Source: Chloroflexaceae bacterium (lineage in GTDB: Bacteria > Chloroflexota > Chloroflexia > Chloroflexales > Chloroflexaceae). Taken from it: a stretch of DNA of 64,000 nt. The stretch spans positions 73,963 to 137,962 of the forward strand of contig JANWYD010000015.1 in assembly GCA_025057155.1 (NCBI GenBank), read 5' to 3'. The notes beneath the pieces were generated by a model. The model did no database searches. It had not been told where the DNA came from and was given only the letters and a program-made list of their open reading frames with translations. The position numbers were made by a program, and so were the translations under genes. Numbering within the stretch: the first letter of the stretch is position 1; the number at the start of each line of letters is the position of its first letter. This document shows positions 1 through 8,342 of this stretch, one piece after another.

Positions 1-37
1 GGAAAGTCGGCCCGATCGGGTGATTAATAGCTTCCAC
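1..37 (-). CDS. 5' end of a gene cut by the window edge
   Basis: A GTG at 35-37 (minus strand) opens a frame that stays open to the window edge and gives about twelve residues, MEAINHPIGPTF. An AAGGAG ribosome-binding site lies about six bases upstream. The gene follows the UDP-sugar dehydrogenase at a spacing of about 70 bases on the same strand, so it is probably the next member of the polysaccharide operon. Too little is visible to name it. A hexapeptide-repeat sugar acetyltransferase would fit the context, but that is only a guess. Confidence 0.4.
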   Translation of the reverse strand, partial: MEAINHPIGPTF

Positions 38-108
38 GTTTTTCTCCTTGCCTGGCCGGGTCGTCGGGCATGTTTCGCCGCGCGGTCGTTTGGGGGAGGC
101 GCGAAGGT

Positions 109-1422
109 CTACGCCACCTCGCGCTTCGCCAGGACGGGGCCGAGCGCGCGCCGCGTATCCACCACCAGACGCGCCGTTTCTCGCACCACGGCCCAGTCGT
201 AGGACGAGTGGTCGGTGGCCACGACCACGCAGTCGGCGTACTGCAGCGCGGTCTCCAGGTCCTTCACCGCGCTCAGCGACACGCCGTCGTAGCTGAAGCT
301 CGGCACATAGGGGTCGTGGTAGCTCACCTGCGCGCCCTTTTCGGCCAGGAGGTGGATGATGTCCAGCGCCGGGGACTCGCGGATGTCGCTGACGTCTTTC
401 TTGTAGGCCACCCCCAGCACCAGCACCCGGCTGCCCTTCACCGCCTTCCCGGCGTCGTTCAGGGCGTCCTGCACCTTCTGCACCCAGTAGCGCGGCATGG
501 CGGTGTTGATCTCGCTGGCCAGTTCGATGAAGCGCGCGGTGTAGTTGAGGGTGCGCAGCTTCCATGAGAGGTAAAGCGGGTCGATCGGGATGCAGTGCCC
601 GCCCAGTCCCGGCCCCGGCGTGAACTTCATGAAGCCGAAGGGCTTGGTCGCCGCGGCCTCGATGACTTCCCAGGCGTCCAGGCCTAGCTTGTCGCACATC
701 AGCAGCACTTCGTTGACCAGGCCGATGTTGACCGCGCGGAAGGTGTTTTCCAGTAGCTTGACCATCTCGGCCGCCTCGGGCGACGAAACCGGGACGATGG
801 CGGCGATCGCCGCGCCGTAGAGCGCCTGCCCGACTTCCAGGCAGGCCGGGGTTACGCCGCCCATCACCTTGGGGGTGTTGGCCGTGGTCCAGTCCTTGCG
901 CCCCGGGTCAACCCGCTCGGGCGAGAAGCAGAGGAAGAAGCTCTCGCCGACCTTGAGCCCCGGATCGTTCTGGCTGAGGCGCGGCAGCAGCACCTCGGTG
1001 GTGGTGCCCGGGTAGGTGGTGCTTTCGAGCACGATGAGTATGCCGGGGCGCAGGCGGGTGGCGATCGACTCGGCGGCATCGGCGATGTAGGAGATGTCGG
1101 GGTCGCCGGTCTTGTTCAGGGGCGTGGGCACGCAGATGCTCACCGCGTCGCACTCGCGCAGCGCGGCGAAGTCGGTAGTGGCGACCAGCAGCCCTTCGGA
1201 AGCCAGCGGGCGCAGCCGCTCGCTGGGAATGTCCTCGATATACGAATGGCCGGCGTTGAGCGCCTCAACCTTGCGCCGGTCAACGTCAACGCCTACCACC
1301 CGGAAGCCGGCCTCGGCGAAAACCACGGCCAGCGGCAGGCCGACGTAGCCCATGCCAATCACGGCGATCCGCGCCTCCCGATCGGCGATCTTTGTGAGCA
1401 ACTGTTGGCGATAATCAATCAT
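109..1422 (-). CDS. Nucleotide-sugar dehydrogenase (UDP-glucose/UDP-ManNAc family)
   Basis: This 437-residue cytoplasmic enzyme performs the NAD-dependent four-electron oxidation of a UDP-hexose to a UDP-uronic acid, which supplies charged sugars for polysaccharide. The N-terminal Rossmann motif GMGYVGLP is at residues 22-29. The segment GPGLGGHCIPIDP holds the catalytic cysteine and the family glycines, and a C-terminal domain carries VLGVAYKKDVSDIRESPA. Length matches the WecC/TuaD-type family. It starts at an ATG (MIDYRQQ) and is last in a minus-strand series behind the Wzc-like and HlyD-like genes. The family is clear. The exact substrate (UDP-Glc, UDP-GlcNAc or UDP-ManNAc) cannot be read from the sequence. 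Confidence 0.93.
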   Translation of the reverse strand: MIDYRQQLLTKIADREARIAVIGMGYVGLPLAVVFAEAGFRVVGVDVDRRKVEALNAGHSYIEDIPSERLRPLASEGLLVATTDFAALRECDAVSICVPTPLNKTGDPDISYIADAAESIATRLRPGILIVLESTTYPGTTTEVLLPRLSQNDPGLKVGESFFLCFSPERVDPGRKDWTTANTPKVMGGVTPACLEVGQALYGAAIAAIVPVSSPEAAEMVKLLENTFRAVNIGLVNEVLLMCDKLGLDAWEVIEAAATKPFGFMKFTPGPGLGGHCIPIDPLYLSWKLRTLNYTARFIELASEINTAMPRYWVQKVQDALNDAGKAVKGSRVLVLGVAYKKDVSDIRESPALDIIHLLAEKGAQVSYHDPYVPSFSYDGVSLSAVKDLETALQYADCVVVATDHSSYDWAVVRETARLVVDTRRALGPVLAKREVA

Positions 1423-1449
1423 TAGTCTTGCTCTCTTTCTCTGATTCGG

Positions 1450-1495
1450 AGTTGAAGATCTCGGAGGGGCTACGCCCCTCCGAACCTCCCCGTAC
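1450..1495. repeat. GC-rich palindromic intergenic element
   Basis: The spacer between the dehydrogenase start and the HlyD-like stop contains CGGAGGGGCTACGCCCCTCCG, an almost perfect hairpin. It resembles other hairpins near 31441 and 37580. It lies in the 3' region of the upstream minus-strand gene and may act as a transcription end or RNA-stability element. That role is inferred. Confidence 0.5.
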
Positions 1496-1613
1496 AGGAG
1501 CGGTTGGAGGAGGTATGGGGAACCCGGGGTCGTTCAAATCCCTGCCAGGAGGGGACGGGGAACCTGGCGGCCCCTATGCCTGCCCCTGCTGGAAGGGACG
1601 GTGCACCGCTTGC

Positions 1614-3146
1614 TCAGGCCCCGAAGGTGACCTGCACGGTCATTCCCCAGCGCAGGCGATCGTCCCAGGTGTCAGGAGCGATCACTGCGGTGTAGTGGGT
1701 CTGGCCCTGCTCGCTGCGGCTGAGGAACTGGATGCGCTCGACACGGCCCGTCAACGCGAGGTCGGGGAGGGCAAAGGAGGTGATCGAAACCTGGTCACCC
1801 TCACGCACGCGCACAATTTCGAGGTCGGTAAGAGCGCGGACCTCCACGCGCCAGGCGGAAAGGTCGGCCAGCACAATCACGGGGTCACGGCCGCCGGGCG
1901 TTTCACCGGGCACCACCTTTACCGCCACGACCGTGCCGGCGATGGGCGCGCTAAGGGTGGCCTGGGCCAGGCGCAATTCGGCCTGTTGCAGCCGAACCTG
2001 GCTCTCCACCACCGCCGCCCGGGCCAGGGCCAGAGTGCTGGGCGCGGTCAGCAAATCCTGCAGACGGGCCTGGGCCTGCGCCACCCCGGCGCCCGCCGCG
2101 GCGAGCGCACCCGCTCGCTCGCCGCCAGTCAGGCGCGCCAGGCGCGCTTCAGCCTCGACGAGGGCCGCGCGGGCGCTGGCCAGTTCGGCCGACTGGGGTC
2201 CTGCCAGGAGCAGGTCGAGGTTGGCCTGAGCCGCGGCCACGGACGCCTCGGCGGCGGCCAGGCCGGCGATTTCGTCCTGGCGCCGGGCTTCATACTCGAC
2301 TTTGGCCCGCTCAAGGGCCGACTCGGCATTGGCCATGACCAGCTCGGCCCGCGCCAGGGCCTCGGCGGCTGCCTGACCCTGCGCATCGTCGCCGCTGTTG
2401 CGTTGGCGCTCGGCATACGCCGCGCTGTAGGTTACCTGAGCATTTCGCAGGTCGTTGGCGCGCTCTTCCATCAGGCGACGCGCTTCCTCCTTGCGCGCCG
2501 AGAGCGTGGCCCGTTGCTGCTCCAGGTTCGCTCGCGCCCGCTCAACCTCGGCCCGCGCCTTGCGTACCTCGGCGTCACGGGGGCCGGCCTCCAACTGTCG
2601 CAGCCGCGCCCTGGCCTGCTCGACGGCGGCGCGGGCGGCCTCGATGTCGGCGGGGGTCACCTGACCGGCGATCTGGGCCTGACGGGCGCGCGCCTCGGCC
2701 ACCTGGGCCTCGGCCTCGGCGATCTGGGCCGGGCTGGAGCCGGCGGCCAGACGGTCGTACTCGGCCTGGACACGGCTCAGGGCGGCTCGCGCCTCTGCCA
2801 CCTCCAGATCGAGGTCGCGGGAGTCCAGGCGCAGCAGGGGGTCGCCAACATTCACCGTGTCGCCCTCGCGCACCAGCACCTCCACGACCGGAATGCCCGC
2901 GAGGGGCGCACTCAACTGCACACTCTGCACCGGGGCCACCAGCCCCTCAACCACCAGTTGGTTTGGCGCGGCGGCCTGCGCGACTGAGGGGGGGCGCGAA
3001 GAAACGGGCACGGCGGTCGCCGTGGGCGCCGGCCCCACGGTGACGGGCGGCGTCCCGATCGCGGCCTGGCCGCCAAGGAGATAGGCCGCCAGGGCGATCA
3101 GGGCGACGGCGACAATCACCAGAACGGGTCGAACAAGGCGGCGCAT
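1614..3146 (-). CDS. HlyD-family membrane fusion / periplasmic adaptor protein
   Basis: This 510-residue protein has one N-terminal membrane anchor (about residues 5-25), a Pro/Thr linker, a lipoyl-type half domain near residue 75 (LAGIPVVEVLVREGDTV), a very long Ala/Glu/Arg-rich coiled coil (about residues 110-370) and a second lipoyl/beta-barrel part (SAPIAGTVVAVKVVPGE). This is the architecture of adaptors that join an inner-membrane exporter to an outer pathway. The ATG at 3146 is preferred because a GGAG lies about six bases upstream. A GTG four codons earlier is the alternative. It sits between the Wzc-like and UDP-sugar dehydrogenase genes, so a role in polysaccharide export is likely. 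No partner ABC transporter is in view. Confidence 0.85.
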   Translation of the reverse strand: MRRLVRPVLVIVAVALIALAAYLLGGQAAIGTPPVTVGPAPTATAVPVSSRPPSVAQAAAPNQLVVEGLVAPVQSVQLSAPLAGIPVVEVLVREGDTVNVGDPLLRLDSRDLDLEVAEARAALSRVQAEYDRLAAGSSPAQIAEAEAQVAEARARQAQIAGQVTPADIEAARAAVEQARARLRQLEAGPRDAEVRKARAEVERARANLEQQRATLSARKEEARRLMEERANDLRNAQVTYSAAYAERQRNSGDDAQGQAAAEALARAELVMANAESALERAKVEYEARRQDEIAGLAAAEASVAAAQANLDLLLAGPQSAELASARAALVEAEARLARLTGGERAGALAAAGAGVAQAQARLQDLLTAPSTLALARAAVVESQVRLQQAELRLAQATLSAPIAGTVVAVKVVPGETPGGRDPVIVLADLSAWRVEVRALTDLEIVRVREGDQVSITSFALPDLALTGRVERIQFLSRSEQGQTHYTAVIAPDTWDDRLRWGMTVQVTFGA

Positions 3147-3252
3147 CTGGCGCTCCACATCAACTCACACGCATCAGACACGACGAACTGGGGATCGCTC
3201 GATCAACGTTCGAGCTTCGGCACGATGCAGACCTCGCCCGGATGCGCCAGGC

Positions 3253-3289
3253 TCAATCCACAATCCAAAATCTGCAATCGACAATCGCA
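3253..3289. repeat. AATCC-type heptamer repeat at the 3' end of the Wzc-like gene
   Basis: A short run of CAATCCACAATCCAAAATC-like heptamers directly follows the stop codon of the minus-strand Wzc-like gene. It is one member of a family seen again near 5320, 11664, 26088, 27424 and, inverted, 41634. Several of these also abut a stop codon. Confidence 0.6.
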
Positions 3290-4792
3290 CTAACGCCAGC
3301 GTTCGGGCGCCCCTGGCGGGCCGAGCCTCGCTGGTGGCCCGGCCTCTCCCAGAACAGGGAGCGGCTTCGCCCCATCAAGCGGCGAATATGGCAGCGCCGG
3401 ACCGTATCCGGGCGCCGCGGGGGCCCGCAGCAACGTCTGCTGGGGCTCGGGGGCGCCAAGCATCCCCACCGCCGGGCGCTCGGCCTGGTTGAGGACGACG
3501 CCAAGGAGGTCAACCTTCGTGCGGGCCAGGGCCTGGCGCGCCCGCAGCAGCTTGTCGGCCTGGGTGCGGCCGGCCTCAACCACGAGCAGCGAACCGTCAC
3601 ACGAGCGGGCCAGCAGGGCCGTCTCAATCACCTCGAGTACGGGCGGGCTGTCGAACACCAGGACGTCGGCGTGCGGTTGGAGGGCCCTGGTCAGCGTCAG
3701 CAACCGGCCGGGGGTCAACAGTCGCGCGGCGCTGAGCAGCCCGAGCTGGGGCTTCGGCCCGCTCAGCAGCAGCCGCAGGTTCTCCACGCCACTCTCCACC
3801 GTCTGCAAGTAGGGATCGCCGACGCCGTCGGGGCGCATCACCGTGGTCAACCCACGGTCATTCTGCTGCTCGAACAACTGGTGGATCATAGGACGGCGCA
3901 GATTGGCATCAACCAGGATCACCCGCAGCCCGGTCTGCGCCAGGGCAATCGCCAGGTTCGCCGCCGTCAGGCTCTTACCCTCACCCGCGTCAGGGCTGGT
4001 GACGATCAGGGTGCGGATCGGGCGCGCGGCGGGGTCGCTCTCCAGGACCAGGCGCAGCATACGGTAGACTTCGGCGCTGTGCGAGGCGGGCCGGGTGCGG
4101 GTCACCAGGCGCTGGTGCGGTTTGCGACCCTCCAGGAAGCCCATCGCGATGATGGTCGGCAGCCCCGTGAGCTGGGCGATGTCAATTTCGGAGCGCACCC
4201 GCGTATCGAAGAACTCAATCGCAAAAACAAGCGCGCCAGCGAGCAGCAGAGCGACCAGGGTCACGATAGCGATCATGCGCAGCGGCCCTGAGCTGATCGC
4301 TCTAATCGGCGGGGAGGCCGGCTCGACGACGTTCAGCCCGCCGCGTCCGGTCGCGTAGGGGTTAGCCAGCAGCGTTCCGGCCTGCCGATTGAAAGCCGCC
4401 ACTGTCGCGTTGGCGATTGCCGCGGCCCGCTGGGGGTCGCTGTCGCGCGCGCTTAAAACGATGATCTGCGTGTCGCGCACGTCTTTGATCGCCATCCGCT
4501 CGGCCAGTTCCTCGGGAATGGTTTCCAGCCCAAGCTCGGCGATCACCTGCTCGAGCACGGGGCGCTTGAGCAGCAACTCGCGGTAGGTCTTTACCAGTGA
4601 GCTGCGACTATCGGGGATGAGACGCTCGGCGACCTCGGGGCTTGGCGCTCCCGCTGCGACGAGCAGCGTCGTCCGCGCCTCGTACACGCGCGGCTGGCGC
4701 TGGGCGATTACATAGCCGGTGGCGGCGCCGAGCGCGCCCATAATCACGACGAGCCACCACCAGCGCTTTGCGATCTGAATGTACTGGGCCAT
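3290..4792 (-). CDS. Wzz/Wzc-type polysaccharide co-polymerase with CpsD-like kinase domain
   Basis: This 500-residue membrane protein fuses a Wzz chain-length domain to a bacterial tyrosine-kinase (BY-kinase) P-loop domain. Two membrane segments (about residues 12-30 and 170-192) flank the extracytoplasmic part. The cytoplasmic half has Walker A (SPDAGEGKSLTAAN), Walker A' (VILVDANLRRP) and Walker B (VLVFDSPPV). The C-terminal tail has only two tyrosines (PGYGPALPYSP), unlike the dense clusters of classic Wzc, so autophosphorylation may be limited. The ATG at 4792 has a GGGAG site four to five bases upstream. It belongs with the NusG-like gene upstream and the HlyD-like gene downstream and should control exopolysaccharide polymerisation. 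Confidence 0.9.
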   Translation of the reverse strand: MAQYIQIAKRWWWLVVIMGALGAATGYVIAQRQPRVYEARTTLLVAAGAPSPEVAERLIPDSRSSLVKTYRELLLKRPVLEQVIAELGLETIPEELAERMAIKDVRDTQIIVLSARDSDPQRAAAIANATVAAFNRQAGTLLANPYATGRGGLNVVEPASPPIRAISSGPLRMIAIVTLVALLLAGALVFAIEFFDTRVRSEIDIAQLTGLPTIIAMGFLEGRKPHQRLVTRTRPASHSAEVYRMLRLVLESDPAARPIRTLIVTSPDAGEGKSLTAANLAIALAQTGLRVILVDANLRRPMIHQLFEQQNDRGLTTVMRPDGVGDPYLQTVESGVENLRLLLSGPKPQLGLLSAARLLTPGRLLTLTRALQPHADVLVFDSPPVLEVIETALLARSCDGSLLVVEAGRTQADKLLRARQALARTKVDLLGVVLNQAERPAVGMLGAPEPQQTLLRAPAAPGYGPALPYSPLDGAKPLPVLGEAGPPARLGPPGAPERWR

Positions 4793-4813
4793 GCTACTCC
4801 CGTTAGCTTACCG

Positions 4814-4895
4814 GGCACGCTCCGCCGTTGCGACATTCGTCGCCTCGCCTCGCCCGTCACTAGGCACGCTCCGCCACTGCGACATTCGTCGCCTC
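4814..4895. repeat. 33-bp direct repeat upstream of the Wzc-like gene
   Basis: Two copies of a 33-bp sequence beginning GGCACGCTCCGCC and containing TGCGACATTCGTCGCCTC lie at 4814-4846 and 4863-4895, differing at two bases, with a 49-bp period. They sit 20-100 bp upstream of the Wzc-like start, where paired operator sites could act. The role is unknown. Confidence 0.6.
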
Positions 4896-5191
4896 AAGCG
4901 GCGCCCTCGATAAGCGAACGATCCCATCGGAAGACCCTGAGAGGGCCGTGCCCTTCAGGAACGCTTCCGCCGAATGGTCAGTGAGAAGAGCAGGGAAATC
5001 AGGTTTTCCTGCGCCCTGGCTTGCGAGAAAGTTTTCGAACAGTTTTGTTTTTACAGAACCTGATCAGAAGACCTGGTCATTATTTCAGGCTTCAACTCTG
5101 TAAACAGGACTGCCTGGTTTTTAACACACTGAGTGTAGTGAAGCATTTATGTCCTCTCACAGTAGCGCGCCACTCCTCACCCTCCCCCCCT

Positions 5192-5230
5192 GCCCCCTCC
5201 CTCTCCACCTCAGGCGGAGAGGGAGGGGGC
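5192..5230. terminator. Perfect 15-bp GC hairpin
   Basis: The arms 5192-5206 and 5216-5230 are perfectly complementary (GCCCCCTCCCTCTCC with its complement) around a 9-base loop. There is no T-run on either side, so intrinsic termination is not proven. A related hairpin occurs at 10029-10051. The element lies between the NusG-like and Wzc-like genes and could attenuate read-through. Confidence 0.45.
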
Positions 5231-5319
5231 GCCGAGCGCAGCGGGAAACTTCACTAATGCCAATTTCTGTTGAATAGAGTGCGGCGCATCATCCTCGGAT
5301 CTCATTCAGACGCCATATC

Positions 5320-5405
5320 CGGCAATCGCAAATTCAAAATCCACAATCCGAAATCGCGACGGTATATCCGGCAATCGCAAATCCAAAATCCACAATCCGA
5401 AATCG
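5320..5405. repeat. Duplicated AATCC-heptamer element after the nusG-like stop
   Basis: Two tandem copies of a block, ATATCCGGCAATCGCAAAT followed by TCAAAATCCACAATCCGAAA-like heptamers, end 14 bases from the stop of the NusG-like gene. A preceding block (TGTTGAATAGAGTGC, then GACGCCATATCCGGCAATC) matches sequences before the heptamers at 26034 and 27373. This defines a composite dispersed element of about 100 bp. Confidence 0.65.
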
Positions 5406-5418
5406 CGCTACAGCCCCC

Positions 5419-5928
5419 TCACACCTCGCGCCTGCGGATCTGCGCCGCGCTGAGCTCCGCAGGGACGGCGCGGTTGCTAAGGAGGGCGAGCAGGACACGC
5501 ACACGGTCGCCGCCGTTAAGGCGGGCGTCGAAAATCGCCTCTACACCCTTGAGGGGACCAGAGGTGATCACCACCGGGTCACCGGGGTTCAGGCCCAGGA
5601 AAGTCTCGCCCCCGACGGCCACAAGCGCCTTGACACGCTCCTTGATCGCGGCGATGATTGCATCGTCCACGGCCGCAGGCTCGCCATCGAAGGCCACCAG
5701 GCCAAGGGCATAGGGCATATACTCGAAGGTCGAGACGCCCATCTCTGCCAGGTTGGTGCGCACGAACATGTAGCCGGGAAAGTAGGCCGCCATCGGCTTC
5801 GCTCGCGGGTTGACGCGCTGTACCGGAATGCGCGGGTAGAAGATCGTACAGCCCTGGGACGTGGCGTGATGGTAAAGGGCTTCTTCTTTATGCGACTTGC
5901 TGCGCAGGACGTACCACTGTGCTTGCAT
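5419..5928 (-). CDS. NusG-family transcription antitermination paralogue (RfaH/UpxY/LoaP-like)
   Basis: This 169-residue protein has an N-terminal NGN domain (MQAQWYVLRSKSHKEEALYH) and a C-terminal KOW motif (GDPVVITSGPLKGVEAIF). It should bind RNA polymerase and reduce pausing over long operons. The ATG at 5928 is chosen because a strong AGGGGGG site lies about five bases upstream and the protein then opens directly with the NGN fold. A longer frame to 6012 would add 28 unrelated residues. Its position before the polysaccharide genes is typical of specialised NusG paralogues that act on capsule or exopolysaccharide operons. It is unlikely to be the housekeeping NusG, which normally sits beside secE and rplK. 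Confidence 0.88.
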   Translation of the reverse strand: MQAQWYVLRSKSHKEEALYHHATSQGCTIFYPRIPVQRVNPRAKPMAAYFPGYMFVRTNLAEMGVSTFEYMPYALGLVAFDGEPAAVDDAIIAAIKERVKALVAVGGETFLGLNPGDPVVITSGPLKGVEAIFDARLNGGDRVRVLLALLSNRAVPAELSAAQIRRREV

Positions 5929-6268
5929 AGGCCCCCCTGTCTTCTCGTTCCTGGATCCGGCCGCGTGAGTGGCAAGGTCGCTGCACAACCCATTTATATC
6001 ATCTGGAATCATGGGGCCTTCGCAGAGGATGAAACGTCATTTATTGAACGGCCATGTAAGGATCATTTTTAAATGCGCATTATTAACCAAGAGATCATCA
6101 ATTACAGATCAAGAAAGGACTTGCCAGCCTCGCTCGGTAGAGAAAAAGGGAAACCAGGTTTCCCCACCGCTCCACATAAACGGTCGAGAAAGAAAAAGCC
6201 CCGGAGGGCTTTGCCCTTTATTTCAAAAATGTAATCATGAAACGCGCCCCTGAACTAGCTTCACCCCC
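5929..6268. other. Divergent intergenic region, AT-rich
   Basis: The gap between the NusG-like gene and the flippase holds no gene. Positions 6025-6115 are AT-rich (for example TCATTTTTAAATGCGCATTATTAACC) and probably carry promoters for one or both divergent genes. A GAAACCAGGTTTCCCC palindrome copy is near 6149, and a hairpin with flanking A/T runs is at 6195-6212. Confidence 0.5.
6195..6212. terminator. AAAGCCC/GGGCTTT hairpin
   Basis: A perfect 7-bp stem (AAAGCCC, loop CGGA, GGGCTTT) is preceded by an A-rich stretch and followed by GCCCTTTATTTC. It could terminate transcription entering from either side. It lies about 55 bases before the flippase start. Confidence 0.5.
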
Positions 6269-7246
6269 ATGACCCTCCTCGCCACAACTCTCGCCCGTCT
6301 CCGCTCCGCATGGCAGCACGCCGGCCTGCGACGAGCGGGGAGCAGCGCCGGCTGGATGCGCGCCGAACGGCTGGTTCGCCTTGCGGGGGGGACCTTTGTC
6401 GGGATCTGGCTGGCGCGCTACTACGGCCCGGCGGACTTCGGGGTCTATAACTTCGCCATCGCCCTGAGCATCATCGTCATCTCGCTGACCACCCCAGGGC
6501 GGGATGGCATCCTGGCGCGCGAACCGGTGCGCGACCCGGCGGGCGCGGGACGGCTGCTCGGCAGCACCGCGCTGCTGCGCCTGGCGGGCGGCCTGGGGGC
6601 CAGCCTGGCGATCGTCGCCCTGGCCGCCGGTGTGCGGCCCGATGATCCCGCCGTGGTGGCGCTGACGGCGATTATCGGAGTGACCGGGGTGTTGCAGGCT
6701 TCTACCATGATTGACCTGTGGTTCCGTGCGCGACTGGCGGCCCGCGACCCAGCCCTGGCCCACGCGCTGGCCTACCTGGCTGCGGTGCTGCGGGCGGGCC
6801 TGATCCTGGCCGGCGCGCCGCTGATCGCCTTCGCCCTGCTGATGACCCTGCTGGCCGGGCCGCTGACCGTCTTACTACTCGCCGCCGCCTACGCTGACGC
6901 AGCGCCGTCGCTGGTTGCGCTTACCTGGGCCGGCTTGTTCGGGTCGTCGGGAGTGGCGCGCAGCAGCTTCCTCACCGCTGACAACTCCACCGGGCTGCAC
7001 CTGGCTGCCGTGGCCCTGGGCTGCGTGGCCAACCTGGGGCTGAACTGGTGGCTCATCCCGCCCCTGGGCGGGCCAGGCGCGGCCATTGCCTCGCTGATCT
7101 CCTGCTGGCTGGCCGTCCACGGCTCGTGCTTTCGGTTCCCGGCCCTGCGCCCCACCAGGGTGACTATGGCCCGCGCGCTGCTTTGGCGAGATTTTTGTGA
7201 TGGGTACGTTATACTATTTCGGCTTGTAGATTCTGGATTCCTGTAG
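6269..7246 (+). CDS. Wzx-like polysaccharide flippase, apparently internally deleted
   Basis: This 325-residue polytopic membrane protein belongs to the MATE/MOP oligosaccharide flippase family. Family N-terminal features are present (RAERLVRLAGGTFVGIWLAR, YYGPADFGVYNFA), as is the characteristic C-terminal half (AAAYADAAPSLVALTWAGLF, NLGLNWWLIPPLGGPGAAIA). Known relatives are usually 420-480 residues. Here the middle helices are missing: the sequence passes from IAFALLMTL straight into LLAGPLTVLLLAAAY near residues 187-197 (about 6830-6860). The segment normally containing the RIDQVMLG-like region is absent. The C-terminus is also short. The frame is intact, so this is an in-frame deletion, an unusual short form or an assembly collapse. 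Export function is doubtful. Confidence 0.75.
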   Translation: MTLLATTLARLRSAWQHAGLRRAGSSAGWMRAERLVRLAGGTFVGIWLARYYGPADFGVYNFAIALSIIVISLTTPGRDGILAREPVRDPAGAGRLLGSTALLRLAGGLGASLAIVALAAGVRPDDPAVVALTAIIGVTGVLQASTMIDLWFRARLAARDPALAHALAYLAAVLRAGLILAGAPLIAFALLMTLLAGPLTVLLLAAAYADAAPSLVALTWAGLFGSSGVARSSFLTADNSTGLHLAAVALGCVANLGLNWWLIPPLGGPGAAIASLISCWLAVHGSCFRFPALRPTRVTMARALLWRDFCDGYVILFRLVDSGFL

Positions 7247-7267
7247 AGAGACCGGGCGGTACTACGC

Positions 7268-8050
7268 ATGTACTTTGTTCAACAGAAATTGGGATTACGC
7301 GACAGCCTGGCGCGCCTGCGTTTCGCCTTCCGGCTGCTGGCCCTTCCGGGGCAGCGGCGATACCTGGGCCGCTGGCTCATCTCGTTACGCCCCGGCTACT
7401 TGCTGCGCGCCGGGCTGCCCTGGCTGAACTTCGACGCGCTCGACGCCCTCGCGCGACTGGAGCTTCGAGGGCGGCAAGTATTCGAGTATGGCAGCGGCGG
7501 CTCGACGCTCTACTGGCTGCGACGGGGGGCCACGGTGGTATCCATCGAGCACGACCCGGCCTGGTATGAGCAGGTGCGCGCGGCGATCCCGCCTGACGCG
7601 CCGCTCGACTACCGGCTGGTTCCGCCTGAACCGGCCCCCGCCGACTCCGCCGATTGCGCCGACCCGGCAGCGTACCGCTCATGCGATCCCGCCTTCGCCG
7701 GGTGGAGCTTCGCCCGCTACGCGGCTCAGATTGACGCGTTTCCCGAGGGCAGCTTTGACCTGGTGCTGGTTGACGGACGCGCGCGCCCGTCGTGTCTTGC
7801 CCATGCCGCGCCGCGCGTGCGCCCGGGCGGTACGTTGATCCTCGATAACAGCGATCGCGCTTACTATACGACGCGCCTCGGCTCGCTGTTCAACGGCTGG
7901 AGCGCCACCGTTTATGCCGGGGCCACGCCCGGCGCGTCCATCTTTAGCGCAGCAACGTTCTACGTCCGGGGCGACGCTGTGACCAACCTCCCACCTGAAG
8001 CTGCAGCAGGGAGGGTCACAGAGAGGGCAAGCTCTCCCCATCCCGGTTGA
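7268..8050 (+). CDS. Class I SAM-dependent methyltransferase
   Basis: This 260-residue cytoplasmic protein has a Rossmann methyltransferase core. Motif I is FEYGSGGSTLYW (residues 75-86), followed by VVSIEHDPAWYEQV (motif II acidic residue), FDLVLVDGRARPSC (motif IV) and RVRPGGTLILDNSDR. It resembles methyltransferases found in glycan gene clusters, and the likely substrate is a sugar or glycan precursor. The gene follows the flippase by 21 bases. A TATACT box at 7210-7215, inside the end of the flippase gene, could give it its own promoter. The exact acceptor is unknown. Confidence 0.75.
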   Translation: MYFVQQKLGLRDSLARLRFAFRLLALPGQRRYLGRWLISLRPGYLLRAGLPWLNFDALDALARLELRGRQVFEYGSGGSTLYWLRRGATVVSIEHDPAWYEQVRAAIPPDAPLDYRLVPPEPAPADSADCADPAAYRSCDPAFAGWSFARYAAQIDAFPEGSFDLVLVDGRARPSCLAHAAPRVRPGGTLILDNSDRAYYTTRLGSLFNGWSATVYAGATPGASIFSAATFYVRGDAVTNLPPEAAAGRVTERASSPHPG

Positions 8051-8342
8051 AAGTAAGGGTGAACACGCGCCCGTTGTGCAACGTGTCGTTATTGGGCCCA
8101 GGGTTCGGATTCTTCCAGATGTGGCCCGGCGCCGGATCATCGCGCCCTCCTCTGCGAACCCCGCCCTCGTGTCGGGGTAACACGCCATATCGCCTGATAG
8201 GAGGAACATCTGATCCTCCAGGTGAGCGAAGGGGCAAGTTATTCCTGAAATGTGCAGGCGCAACGGCGCCGGCATTGCGAAACCACCGGTGCTCGGACTA
8301 TACTGCAGAAAAAAAGCAGTCACATAGGGAAGGTCAGGGGCC
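8051..8342. other. Intergenic spacer with uma2 promoter
   Basis: No gene is seen here. The last 70 bases hold a credible promoter for the downstream gene (8275-8304). The rest shows no recognised motif. Confidence 0.5.
8275..8304 (+). promoter_or_regulatory. Promoter for the Uma2-family gene
   Basis: TTGCGA (8275-8280) and TATACT (8299-8304) are separated by 18 bases. This is a good housekeeping-type sigma factor match 39 bases upstream of the start codon. Confidence 0.6.

Larger units (their letters stand above)
4896..5418. other. Intergenic region with AT-rich island, hairpin and heptamer repeats
   Basis: No gene is seen in this stretch. Positions 5020-5160 are clearly AT-richer than the surroundings and hold short interrupted inverted repeats (around CCTGATCAG and CCTGGTCA). 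A GC-rich hairpin follows at 5192-5230, and two copies of the AATCC heptamer element at about 5320-5405 run up to the stop of the NusG-like gene. The AT-rich part is a plausible place for the promoter of the minus-strand polysaccharide genes. I could not fix a confident -35/-10 pair. Confidence 0.5.

Noticed and set aside
1428..2987. Long plus-strand open frame opposite the HlyD-like gene
   Set aside because: It is antisense to a gene with clear domains and has no family resemblance. Long opposite-strand frames are expected in GC-rich coding DNA.
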